DNA from: Tubiluchus corallicola
Lineage: Eukaryota; Priapulida; Priapulimorpha; Priapulimorphida; Tubiluchidae
NCBI GenBank assembly: GCA_030141605.1
Contig: JAQGDQ010000064.1
Location: forward strand, 488,116 to 552,115
Length of the DNA stretch: 64,000 nt
Reading direction: 5' to 3'
In this document: positions 1 to 12,100 of the stretch, piece after piece
Layout of the letters: the number at the start of each line of letters is the position of its first letter
How positions within the stretch are numbered: position 1 is the stretch's first letter
The notes under the pieces: generated by a model
The model's input: only the letters and a program-made list of their open reading frames with translations
What the model was told of the DNA's origin: nothing
Databases searched by the model: none
Made by a program: the position numbers and the translations under genes

Positions 1-740
1 TCAGTCATGCTGGTCGTCCTACCCTGCACACCCTGCAAAGTTCAATGTCTTTTCTATTGTGTGGATTCCATGCTGGTATACAATGCTCTAATTTGGTCTT
101 AGTAACTTTTGTACAATTTCATATTGTCGTAATGTCTCTGGATGCAAACTGTCTCTTTATTGTTCTTAATGCTTGATTAGCTTGCAGATTTCAAGTCTTC
201 AGTTACTGTCACACCCAAGTCCTTTTCTTCTCTAATAGACGCCGACTCTGGTTCATTCATGTAACACACCTTATCAGGGTTGTTGATCCAAAGTACGTGA
301 CCTTGCATTTATCAACATTAAAAGTCTGCCAATCCATGCTAATCCATTTCAGATGCATAACTGGTTTAAATCATTTTGCAGCTTACTAGCACCATGCTCA
401 GATGGTACCTGCCTATAAATTTTTGTTTCATCGGCAAATTTGATCATGTTACTCTGCACAGATGCCTCAGCATCATTGATGAAAATTACAAAGAGCAGCA
501 GACTGAGAACGGACTCCTGTGTAACACCACTCTTGACCTCTAGAAATGATGATGTGCACCCATAATTAACTACTCTGTTTTCTGTGTGCCAAAACCTGCA
601 TTTTTTTCTAACCTACAGTATTTCCCGTTCTCCCGTTTCCAACAAACTTCTTTCATTTCTCCGAACCTCTCATGTCTATACCAACAATTTTCTCCACGAA
701 AACAGTGTAGTCCAGGGCGGAAGCTTCAGGAAGTCCTAAA
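1..740 (-). mobile_element. Decayed CR1-like LINE reverse transcriptase, continues off the left edge
   Basis: Read on the minus strand with frameshifts, the segment gives the C-terminal half of a non-LTR reverse transcriptase. Around 560-420 it reads SGVTQESVLSLLLF, then VIFIND and MIKFADETK, which match the SGVPQGSVLGPLLF and KFADDTK blocks of CR1-type enzymes. The catalytic FADD box is FADE here. Around 110-20 it reads LEHCIPAW and NRKDIEL, matching the LEYC..W..H..KDI block near the end of these proteins. Frames are broken by stops, so the copy is dead. The 3' end lies outside the window. Confidence 0.8.
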
Positions 741-1257
741 ATAAGATATGCTAATATAAATAAATTATTTCACACATTTCAATCAAAAAAGTGTGAAATA
801 TAATGTGCAGCACTAACAGACAACAACTATGATTTTGTGTGCGAGGGTAGTTTCGTGACTGTAAATAGCCTGAAGGAAGCTACCCGTCTCTGTGGGTGGA
901 GACGTTTTGTCTGACGTATTGATCGCCAAAGATGGTGCCATCATCGGAACTGTGGCCTAATTGGTTATATATATGTGGGAGGTGTGGTGTAGATTATTGT
1001 TCTGAGTTTATGTGCAAAATTCTTTTTGCAGGGTTTGGCTAATCGATGGTATATATTTATGTATATATATAAATCCAGAAACCACCAAAATTAATATATA
1101 GGATGTGATGATGGACCTCTGTGTTCTTCTGTGTACCTCTGTAGAAAGACTATTAAGTTTACCACTGTAAAAAATAGCAGTATTCCTATTGTTCCTATTT
1201 TTACAACAGTGTGCTAATACAGAAAATCATGTCCTGTCTTTTACTTAACAGATTACC

Positions 1258-4200
1258 ATGAATGATGTAGGAGTAGAAGCTGGCGTAGAAAATGGCAATT
1301 CTTTGCTTCAACAATCATTCCAATCAGCATTAACATGTGATAAAAGTAAAAATGCTGCAACTTACGTACAAGTGTTTTGTGATCATTCTGTTTTTAAAAA
1401 TGAACCACTGGATAGTAATGATGTAGAATATAAAGGAAGAAGAAAGTCTTGTTCTTTGTATCAGCCAGTTTATGATGTAGGTAACGCAGTAAATGCCCTC
1501 AACAATTTGAAGTCGAGAACAACTGAGACCGTGAAAGATGCTAATGTGCATGATGAACACAGGGAACATGTTTGTAGTTCGATACCTCAAGGTGACACTG
1601 TCAGTTAATGGAACATAACTTATGTATAGGTTTTTTTGATAAATATTAATGTTATACAACTCTATCATTTTAATGTTCGTATACTCCGTTTTCATGGTCA
1701 CTTGAACATATTTCAAGTGACATAAATATGTTTTTTCTTGAAATATTTTACCTCCGGAGTTTCACGGTGACACAATTTTTTGGGGGATTGGTAAGCTTGC
1801 ACGTCTAATAAATGTATCCAAAATTTAATATAATATTAATTAGCAAAAAGTTTGATTGTTTTTTAAAATATACTACTGATCAGTAATATATTAATTTTGA
1901 TCAGTTATGCCTGTAACCAGATAAAAACAAATTTGAATTCAAATTAATGTTTAATCTCTCATTGTTTCCAATTACTAGAGCTCTGGACTTTGTCTCTTGA
2001 TAATGTTCTCTTTTAATTTTCAGTCATTTCAAGTTTCACTAGTGACAGTTTGTTTAGCAAAGTTTGTGGCTCTGCTTTAACCAATAGTGATTTTACTGGT
2101 ATAAGCCACACTGCAAAGATGACTGCCATGCACTCACGAAATCTTCAGAACCCATTATCACTTCAGCGAATGAAAAGTGAAGGATTTACTTCAACAAGAT
2201 CATCTGAAGTGGATGCTAAGCCACCAAAAAGATTAGCCGCAAAACGGGTTCGCAAACTGTTATGCATCACAGTGTAAAACTAGTCACTAGGATAATAAAT
2301 TATCAAGCCTATGTCAGTATTTTCTAATTAAAATTATTTGCACCATTGCCTATAAATTATTGCTAAGATAATTTGAAATAAGAGATAACCGCTTTTTTCT
2401 TCAGCATAAGTAGAAAAGTTTGGGAATCAATAATTCTACTTATGCATGATTACATTAAATCATTTATAAGCTTAAAGTTGCATTTAAGAATGTCTAGGTA
2501 AGTTGTCTTGAGTAACTGCAACTTCATTACAAGCTTAATTTCCTTGCAAATCTGAAGAACTAACTTCATGTCATTTAAAAATTTTTTGTTTTTTTTGTTT
2601 GGTTTCTGATAGTTTTTAGAATGCAAACATACCGCCCTGTATAACGATTTACCTTTTCAAAATTTGTTTCAGACCTGTAACAGATTTTCAGTTTATAGGG
2701 TCAATTCATTTTACGATCACACAACATTCTTTTGTGAGTTTTGACAATTTTTTGTGTGTGTTTTGACATTTTTTGTGCATTTGTACAGAACGATAACCGA
2801 CCTCCATTTTCCTACATGCAGTTAATTAAGAAAGCATTAAATAGCTCACCAGATGGCAGAATGAGTCTCAAAGAAATTTATGCTTGGATAGAGAAGAACT
2901 TTCCTTATTACAAGACTTGTAAATCTGGATGGAAGGTGAGTCGTTTTATATTTATATTCTTTTCTTTTATTGAGTTGCAAAATTAATAGTGAAAACCACG
3001 ATAGATGTCCTGACAACTTTGTCAAGTTTGATAAGTAATCTGGATTATGTGTTGGTGTATTGTGATGCTGGATTGGTATCAGTTTTTTCGTCATTGCGGG
3101 AACGAAGCTTCGTCATTAAGCTCAACCACAACAATCAGCTTAGAACTATACCGAGTTTTTCAATTCCGTCTGACATATAGTTGTTAGTGGTTAGTTTTTA
3201 ATCACTAAAAGAGCCATATCTAATTTGCTTTTTCTATAGTGAAAATGTATCATTCTACCTTGTTTGTAAGGTGCAGTAGGCACCGCTTAATAGACTCACT
3301 TTGGGGTGGATGTAGTATTACTAGTAAGGAAGTTTGGATCATCAGCTTAGTACGCACTGAAAAGGCTCTTAATGAATTTTAGAAACGAAATAATGCCTAA
3401 ATTTGTGCTTAACTGACAAGCTACGTCGTGAATCCATCGCTTCTAAAACTCTCGTCCCTGTTTATTTTTCTGTAGCAAGCCTTTAGTATTTGAATGATGC
3501 CATGGTCACACGGTTGAATGAGCAATGTGGTGTTTGCTGGTAAAAACACAACTTTAATATGTTTAATAATGGTGCGTTGACTACATGGGTAGTGCTGTTG
3601 TCTACCAGTAAAATGTTGTTTCACTTTAAGCTCGCATCCCATTTCCCAAACAACAAGGTTAATTGCAGTAGATGTACGGGTCAAAGTAAAACCGCTAAGT
3701 TAGCATATTAGTGTATGATAAACATTCCTGCTTACAAACAAAATGGCACTTAACATGATTGTTTCTATTTGTATTAGAGCACAAAAGCAAACTAAAATGA
3801 CATAAAAGTCATAACAGCTTATTGGTCACACATAAGTGTCAGTATGTCTGAAGCAGGCATATTGAGTCATTTTGAGTTTATTGTCGACAGTTTATATATA
3901 CATTTCAATAGAAGCAGCCCTTAACAGGTGTTTTTGAGTAAATTAGGCAAATGATTCTATTAACCACTAGTCTAATAAACGGCACTTACTGTAATAGCAT
4001 ACTAGTGGAACATTATCATATCATATTTTCTTAGTTCTGCAACTCTGTTTTGCCCAGAAATCAAATATATTAATGATGTGTCAGATTTAAATTCATTCTT
4101 TTCAATTGAATTGTCTGGACATTGAGACAGCTAAATATGTACTAAAAATTAATATGCAATAGTCAAACTAACCTAGCAGAACAACTGACACACCTTTTTC

Positions 4201-6991
4201 TACATTGTGTCTCACTGTGGACATTTATTGTGTGGAATGGTACCATGATGGAATTACTGATGAACTAGTAACCTACTGTCATATATAAAATGGTGATTGT
4301 CAAAAAATTTTCAGAACTGACCAGTGATGGCTTGTAGTTAAAATTAGTGGAGGTGCTGCTTCAGCCTATGTTTTAATATTATGTAAAATGAAACAAACAT
4401 TTAAAAAGAAAATTTACTCAAAAAGAAACACTACTTTACTCTTGCATAACAGGGTCGGTACTGCGTGAGTGATAGTACTTTCTCTACCTAGCATGCAGCT
4501 TCTTACCTTGGACATGTGCACATGGCCACATGCGCACAACAGCTAAACACGGCGTCACTGGAACTGTATTTTTGTAATTTTTTTCATGAACTGGGGAATG
4601 GCTACTGACGTTAAGCTTAAGGATTATATAATATACAAATATAAAGAAAGAAGACTCGTTATATTGAATGGTTTCGATAATATAGAGTGAAAATAGGGGG
4701 TGCTGCAGTTCTGCAGTGCCTATAAACGAACCGCCACTGGTACTGGCTGTTGCTTGAATTTGTTTCGGATCATTTTAATGCTATAATTTACATCGTAAAT
4801 AGTTCAGTTCGTTAAGAATTATTCAAAATTTTCAGAACTCTATACGGCACAATCTATCTTTATATGATGTGTTTGAGCGAGAGAGTCCACTGTTTCCGTA
4901 CTCAGTCAGTGGTCCTTCACTGTGGAAGCTGAATCAAGAGCTTATTGCAGAACAGGAAAGAAAAACAAGTAATTATTATTATTAATCCAGTTGCTTATCT
5001 TCGCATTTCGTTTCTGTATTCTGAAAATTAATTTAATATTAGGCATAATTTTGTGTAACAGTAAAAGACCACATTGCATTCTATAATTTCTGTTATTTAA
5101 AAGTGCTCGCTGTTATAACTGATACTCCTAATGATGATCTGAGAATACATGCCTGTCCTAATAAATCATGCTTGATATGGACTGCCATGTACTTTTCAGG
5201 ACTTGCGGAAGCATTTTTGACTCGCGGTAAGAATCCGCTGATATTGCCGACTGTGCCCGCAAATAAACTACCGGTTAACTTTGTTCCCATTCCACTCATT
5301 GATGCAGACCTAGCAGCTATGACCGATAATAAAAGGTACAAGTTTTTCAACTCTTAAAATATATAATGTCTTTCTATCAAAAATGTTAAACTTCAACTTG
5401 CTCAGTGTGTAAGTTCAAAGGCGAAGTGCAAGCAGGTTATTTTTTTCAAACTATTTGTGAAATTGAAATTGAAGAGATTTGTTATTTACGTATCAAGTTA
5501 CGTAGGGCTTTTGTATCTTTGTACGTTTTGGGGGGAAAAGTATATTTGTTTTTCCGAATTTGCAGTGCTGCAATGCAAAGCTGTCTATTTGTTGTTATAA
5601 ATTTAATGTTTTTTACTTGTGATTTCTTTTGAACTGCACTGATACACAGATGTCTTTGTCATGCAAAAATAACCTGCTTTAGCTCCCAGTGTTTTTTCCT
5701 ATTTGATTTGAATAGTTTGAAAATATTAAAAAGTGTCTTGTTTAAAACGTCATCTTCAAGTGACAATCACTGCGTGTATATGCTCAAATCCTCTTAACAC
5801 TGATGTGATTAACTGTGATTTCTTTTTAATTCTTATCAAGTCTTAATGGGCTTTTTTTGCAAACATGATTTAATAATTGTCAAGTAACACATGTTTAACG
5901 TAATATAAACAATTTTTCAGTCTTGTTGCTGAATGTTGAATACAGTTGTTTGTGGTTTTTATTGTAGCTTTTATACGTTAATTTTTTATAATAAATTTTA
6001 ATTTGATCTAATCATTTGTGTATGCTTTTTAAGATTGCTCTTGCCAAAACCATCCTCGGGAACCCTACCGGTTCTAGACATTTCTTGCATTTCAACTGTT
6101 GCACCTGCATACTCAACCATGTCAACGATGCCTTCTACGCAAGCTGTAACTAAAAGGACCATGCAATCTCTAGGCAAACAAAAGAACATTCATTGTTTAG
6201 AAGCATTATCTAACTTTAAATGCGAGCGTGGCAATGAAGGTAATAGAGACGTCACAGGAAATTATTCTAACCATGCCGAATTGCAAAGCACTAAACCGGA
6301 AGACTTAATCCAGAAACGACCAAGAAAACAGACAACAACTTCAAAAATGGTAAAAAGGGTTGCGACACGGCCGAAAATTCTCAGAAGCAAAAAGCGCTTG
6401 AAAGTGGAAGAAGATGCCAATTTGCTGAATAGCAATGATAATGTGATTACTGGATTATTGAGCATCCCGGATTCTCCGAGTCTTCATTCTGATCCATTGC
6501 TAGGTGAAAGCATGCTGAGTTTTCTTGAAAATGGATTCCTGTCTCCCGAGAGGAAGTCCTCGACTTCAACCTCTTGTCCAATTGGTTCAGTAGCTCACTG
6601 CACATTGCAAGTGTCGTCCCCACTGGCAGACAAGAAAGTGGCTGTCCCATTAAAACCATCACTTGGATTGTCATGGGGGTCACCCATTCAGTCCATTCTC
6701 GGTAGTCAGACGGACAGTGGTTTCTTTAGTGACGAAAATTTGCCTCCAACTCCTAATCAACGTCGTGTGTCTGGTTACTGTGCCACTCCTTCAAAAAATG
6801 GCAAATGTTCCCCGGTGAAACAAACTACTATAGGTTCATTACGCGATTTTGGTCTTGCTGGCCTTACGCCCCTAAAACCCGATGATCAGCTAAATACTAG
6901 TCTAACATTAAACATTTCAGGAAATCAAAGCTTTTCTGAAGTTCTGTTAGATATGAACTTATCAGCTGTTGCACCACGCGGTGAAGCTTGA
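1258..6991 (+). CDS. FOXM1: Forkhead transcription factor, FOXM1-type
   Basis: Coding exons are 1258-1591, 2024-2247 (or to 2271), 2789-2935, 4836-4968, 5200-5335 and 6034-6991; every junction keeps phase, giving about 643-651 residues. The forkhead domain is split over exons 3 and 4: RPPFSYMQLIKKALN, then IYAWIEKNFPYY, then the recognition helix NSIRHNLSLYDVF. The C-terminal exon carries serine/proline-rich cell-cycle phosphorylation-type sequence, a TPLKP stretch, and SFSEVLLDMNLS, which resembles the SKILLDISF transactivation end of FOXM1. FOXM1 proteins drive G2/M genes in the nucleus. The start is the first ATG after an acceptor at 1250-1251, so a 5' UTR exon or further N-terminal exon is likely upstream. 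The second wing is unusual: SLWKL stands where SFWTI is expected. Assignment to FoxM rests on the helix and the C-terminal block. Confidence 0.88.
3274..3991 (-). mobile_element. Tigger/pogo-like DNA transposon relic
   Basis: The ends are inverted: CAGTAGGCACCGCTTAATAG at the left and, reversed, CAGTAAGTGCCGTTTATTAG at the right, with TA on the right flank (TG on the left). The minus strand at 3421-3684 encodes HIKVVFLPANTTLLIQPCDH, the DDE-domain motif of Tigger transposases (VVFLPPNTTSLIQPMDQG), followed by GIIQILKACYR. It lies in the FOXM1 intron between the two forkhead exons. A second member of the family is at 18445-19422. Confidence 0.82.
4322..4739. mobile_element. hAT-type miniature element with 8-bp target duplication
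   Basis: The element starts CAGTGATGGCTTGTAG and ends with the reverse complement of CAGTGGCGGTTCGTTTATAG. Flanking octamers are gaactgac (4314-4321) and gtactggc (4740-4747), six of eight matching, as expected for an aged hAT target-site duplication. No transposase is seen in 418 bp. It shares long stretches with 50372-50954, for example the TGTAAAATGAAACAAACAT block and the TGCTGCAG region near the right end. It lies in a FOXM1 intron. Confidence 0.75.
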
Positions 6992-7483
6992 GTGTTGGTC
7001 TTCCAGGTTTAATCCTGATAATATTATATAAACGCTAGTGACTAAATGCTGAAGTGCGTTTCTAAGAGTTAAAGAATGTAGCGCAAGTGAATTTGTAGGC
7101 AGCTTATATCATTGTGTACTTGGCAAGATCAGAGAATTTAGCTTTGTATAGAATTAAACGTTTATGTAATAACCGCAGTCTTTCATTTTCGGGTCGAACC
7201 CAAGTTGTACTATGATCAAAGTTAAAAGATGAGGCAAATACAGTGCACGCTTTGCAAGCAGCTTTAAATGTCGCATTTTTGGTCTGGCAATTTTGATATA
7301 GGTGATCTTACCAGTGTCCTCTAATGTTGCAGTGTTATTGTTTTGATTCTTAACAGATGGTTTCGATTAAATTTCTTCTGCTACACAACATTTGAAATAA
7401 TTTGACTCATTTTCTAAAATTTAGTCTCGTGTCATGCTTAAATAGCTAAGTTGTAACAAGCACAAATGTAGTTTATTAACCGA

Positions 7484-7489
7484 AATAAA
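7484..7489 (+). terminator. Candidate FOXM1 polyadenylation signal
   Basis: AATAAA lies about 490 bases after the FOXM1 stop codon in AT-rich sequence. It is the first canonical hexamer on this strand after the stop that I noticed. No cDNA is available to confirm cleavage. Confidence 0.4.
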
Positions 7490-8385
7490 TATTTATATTA
7501 TTATCATACTTCAGTTCTCTTGCCTCTGTGTTAAATCTGTTACTAAGTAGGTAAAATTTATACCTAATGCCACTCCGTATTGTTACAAATTACTTGTATG
7601 TAAATTATTGTAATGTTGGCTTAGCTGGGTGGAAGTGCAACCTCTTAAGTACTAATAATGCTCATGGCAGCAGGAAATACAGACTACATGCTTGTCGATA
7701 TTTCCCATTGCCATAACTTTATTAGTTCTAGTACAATGCTATTTTGTGTGCAAGATGTTATTTGTATCAACCTAGAACTATGAAATGTTTTTTGCTTTTG
7801 GTTGTGAGCGGTATATTATAGTGGATAAATAACACAGCATCTGATTATCTGTGCTTTAGTGCTGGCATCTTAAATTTCATTTCAGTCACACTACTGTAAA
7901 GGGCACAAGACTTTACTGCAAAATTGCAAGTTAGCAAAATTGTTTTATAAATAGATGATAAATCACCATGGTATTACTACATTAATACTTTTCATACGTC
8001 TTAGCACTGTAAACTGGAAATCGGCACTAGAACAGTGTTTAGTGAAACGCTTTACCAACAAGAGGTGACAGCCAGGTTCAGATGTGAATGGCACAATGAA
8101 GTGTGAATCATTTCACAAGTGAATGAACCCAGCAACAGCATATTTAACAGACGCTTACTCATCCATTCACTGACCAGCCTCAGTTGTTCATAACTTTGGT
8201 CAGTAAGTACACACTTACCACTCTGCTACACTCCTAACCACCAAAATTTGCCTTATGGTCTTTTTGCCATATGTTACAGAGACACGTGCATGATAAAACA
8301 TTAATCTTACTTTTTTTGGAAGGAAGAAATTACTTTTTGGTTTTTTTATTATGCTATTCCGATGTATGTGTCCAGTTTGCAATTA

Positions 8386-8559
8386 CAGTGAAACTTCTTT
8401 ATACTGCCTGCTTTGGGACTGCAAAAAGTTTGCATTAAGCTAGTTTGGCATTATGATAAGGTGCATTAATGCACACATATCTATGGAAAGTCATGTATAG
8501 ACATTGTTTTGCCAAAAATTGAACGTTAAGCGAGGTTAGTATTACAATGAGGTTGACTG
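8386..8559. mobile_element. Short pogo/Tigger-like MITE with TA target sites
   Basis: A 174-bp segment starts CAGTGAAACTTCTTTATACT and its other end reads CAGTCAACCTCATTGTAATA in reverse complement. Both ends abut TA. The start resembles the CAGT(N)AAACCTC ends of Tigger-class MITEs. The two ends match only in part, so the copy is old or the boundaries are approximate. It sits between the 3' ends of FOXM1 and CECR2. Confidence 0.45.
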
Positions 8560-9059
8560 TATTTCTCTCGTTTTGTCTTGCGTCTCATATTATCAGAACT
8601 ATTAACATTTTTAAGATATTCTATTCATAACGAACACTGGCTTTGCAGACAATTTTCAGCATTATGGTGTTTGTTATTTTGTTACCGTACTTTGAAATGC
8701 TTTTTAAGTGGTTCTTTTCTTTTGTTAATTTTATAACATTAATAAAACGATTTTGGTAAAGGTATTACCAGGCATAGTAATATAAATGTTTTCTATGTGC
8801 AACCCTAAGGTCTAAAATATATTACATATACTAAAACTAATTAGGAACGAAATTTAAACGAATCCTTAAATTACCAGTCAGCCGAGTCCAACTAATTAAC
8901 GGCCACATTTGTCAGCAGGGAATCTCAAACTTAAGTGGTCATGATTTTTAGCATTGTAGTACACCGTGCTGTCCTATCTGTCATAATAAAGTTTTGTAAA
9001 GAACAGACAATACAAATGTCAGTAAGACGATAATTCATAATATAATGATAGTAGCAATA

Positions 9060-9065
9060 TTTATT
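9060..9065 (-). terminator. Candidate CECR2 polyadenylation signal
   Basis: TTTATT on the plus strand is AATAAA on the minus strand, 63 bases beyond the CECR2 stop codon. If used, the 3' UTR would be very short. Confidence 0.4.
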
Positions 9066-9127
9066 GTCATATTATTATAATTTAAGCATTTACTGTTGAG
9101 TAAAACAAAAAATTCAAATTTACACAA

Positions 9128-12100
9128 TTAAAATTTTCTAGGACTAACAGCTATTTGCTCCACCTTAAAGGAAGAGTTAAAATTGTGTGAGTTGTCGACA
9201 CCTTTATTATCAGGTTGCTGTTCTTCAAGTATAACGGCTGACAAAAGTCTCTTTTTTAACACATGCTGAGGATGATTGCTACGGGGGTTGGAATTAGTTG
9301 CTTCCGTAAAACCATTCTGCACATTCGATGCGGGTATCCTAATTACTATATTGTTATGATCACCACTAGTTGGAAATGTTGCAACAGGTTGATTCATTTG
9401 TATTGTAGAAACATTTGCAAAATTTCCAACACTAGTTCCATCATTAGTGGCTATCAGATACGATTGACTATGCGGTGAATCAGACTCGTTTTTCAATTGA
9501 AAATTTGTTTGGAAAACTGCATTATCAGAAATAACTACATTTCGATTTTCTGGTGTCGCACTACTAGAAGTTGTAGTTAGGCTCGCACAAGTTGTCTGAT
9601 TTTGCTGACAAGTGTTAGACGTAACAAACTGCAGCCCAGACTGAAATGCTGTCTGGTGCCTGCCATTTCCCACTCCCACATGTTGATTGGAACTAATATC
9701 TTGATTGTGAGCAACCAACTGCACTTGTTGTTGAACAGGTATTGTTATTTGTTGGCTAGGAGAAGTTACCACTCGTATACTTTGCATGGTAGGCGCCACA
9801 GTTTGTAATCCCTGTTGGCCTGATGTTGTACTACGTTGATCAGCGGTTCCACTAATGTCAGAACCACTGGAAGGTCCACCGGATAAGAAAAGATGGCGAA
9901 CTCCTTGTTTTTCGTGTGACATCATTTGAGGTTTAGTTACTGCAATGTTTCTGTCATAATCTGACATCAATACTGCATGTGTGTCATTTGGCATTGGTGC
10001 TTGTAGCCTAGTAGGACTCATAACCTGCTGCCCGCTGGACACAACCACTCCAGAATTTGCATGTTGATGACCTGAAGAAAGAACATTTTCACTAGAGGTA
10101 AACAACTGTCCATTGGCTGTAAAAACCAAATGTCTGGGAGCTACTACCTGTTGGTTATCAGTAATGATAAGTTGCTGATTGGGAGTTGCAGTCTTCTGTT
10201 GTACAACTGGTTGTCTATCAGTTCTGATAAGTTGGTGCTTAGGTGTCACAAGCTGCGGTGCAGTAGTAACAAACTGATGCCTAGACGTTGGATTTTGATT
10301 CCCGAAAGTTGTTACGTGTTGTTGAGCTGATGCAGCTTGAATGTTACAAGCTACTCCAGAATGCTGTCTAATTTGCTGACCAGTGACATACTGCTGTCTG
10401 GCAGTTTGCGCACAAGTTGGTACCTGAAGTCGAGATCCTGTATTCTGGTGCACACCCGCTATCACGATGTGCTGTCTCGGAGTTTCAGTTTGTGGTATAC
10501 CAGTTATTACTAGCTGCTGTCTGGGTAGACTAGCTGTTACAAGATGCTGCCTAGGTATTACAGTTTGAACTGCTCCAGATGTCGCAAGTTGCTGTCTGGG
10601 TGTTAAACTGTGAACTGTGCCACTTGTCACGAGTTGTTGCTTGGGTCTGGTGGTTTGAACTGCACCAGTTGTCACAAGCTGCTGTCTGGGTGGTAGAGTG
10701 TGAACTGCATTATTTGTCAGGAGTTGCCGTCTGGGTGTTACCGTCTGAAAAGCGTCAGCTGATACATATTGCTGCGCAGGCGTCCCAGTCTGGAGTACAC
10801 TACTTGATGTAACCTGTTGCCTAAGTGCAGTAACCTGTCCATTTTGCTGAAACACTTCTGACTTGGGGACCCCCTGTTGCCTGGCAGTTAACTGCTGTTG
10901 GTTACTGGGTGGAATTAGTTGTAAACTCCGAGCTACAACTTGATGCTTTGCCAGTGTTTGTCCATGCAAGAGTTCAGACTGTCGATTCTGTAAGCTTTTA
11001 TTCGACCCCAGCAGCTGCTGCACAAATGGTGTGGATGACTGTTGCTGCTCAGTAGATGCAGGTTGAGCACTAGAAAACATTTCATTTGAGTTTGATATTT
11101 GATCATAACCAACAACTTCCTGACGATACTCAGTACCGACATTCTGCTGGCTGTCACTGTTAACGACTTGCTGGGCAGTGGAAGCTGCTGCATGCTGATG
11201 AGTATTGGACAAATCTTCACTCGAGGTTACTTGAGGCGACTGCAGACGTAAAGGAGAAGCCGAATCCTTGACCTTGTCAATGGGCATTTGGATTATGAGT
11301 TGATTTGACTGTTTAACTTGAAGAATCCGCGACCCCTGAGGGATGCTCTTCAGGTCCAATTGTTGATATTTCTTAGTTGTTTCATTCTGCACTAGCACCA
11401 TCTGAAATAAACAAATTGTTTTAATACACTCCTTTGCACCGTTTAATCGTAAAAATAAACACCGTACCAAGCTTTAGATGCATTAGCCTAAAACAAAGCC
11501 AGCAGACCTAATGCAGCTGTATTAAAAAGTCAGTCAGTTAAAGTATACAATTATTTCATATATGGTGTCCTCCTAGGAGTTGTTAAATCACAGATTATAT
11601 CAAATCAAGACAGGTTACATTAAATTAAGATTTATATACTTTCTTTATAAAAAACGTGTTAGTTCAAACCTTATGCTTATTATCAAAAACTGAATATTTA
11701 CAGTATTGTGTATTAAATTTCAAAGTGCCAAAGGGTTAAAAGTCCTCAAAGAACTGTAAAAGACAAATTTTAAGATGGCTACTGATGAAGACAAAACATT
11801 AGTTTAAGTTGTCTTTCAGTGCTTACGTTCAAACCTTCACACACAAAAATAATTGTAGTTTTTTATCAGATTTGGCTGAATGATGAAACCAGACAAATAT
11901 TTAGCTTTTTACCATGTTACCATACAGCAAGACACTTATCTAAAAGAACTAAATATTTGTGACAGTGGGTAGCATGGTAAAATTAAGTAAAATGCATGGT
12001 ACATATACAAACTGACCCAAGAACTAAATTGCCAGACATATTGATCATTGAGTCTCAAGCAAAATCGAGCATACAAGATTTTATTCTGACCACTAAAGAT

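Noticed and set aside
5405-5632. Plus-strand frame between FOXM1 exons
   Set aside because: It sits wholly in the intron between 5335 and 6034, which already join in phase, and it has no homology.
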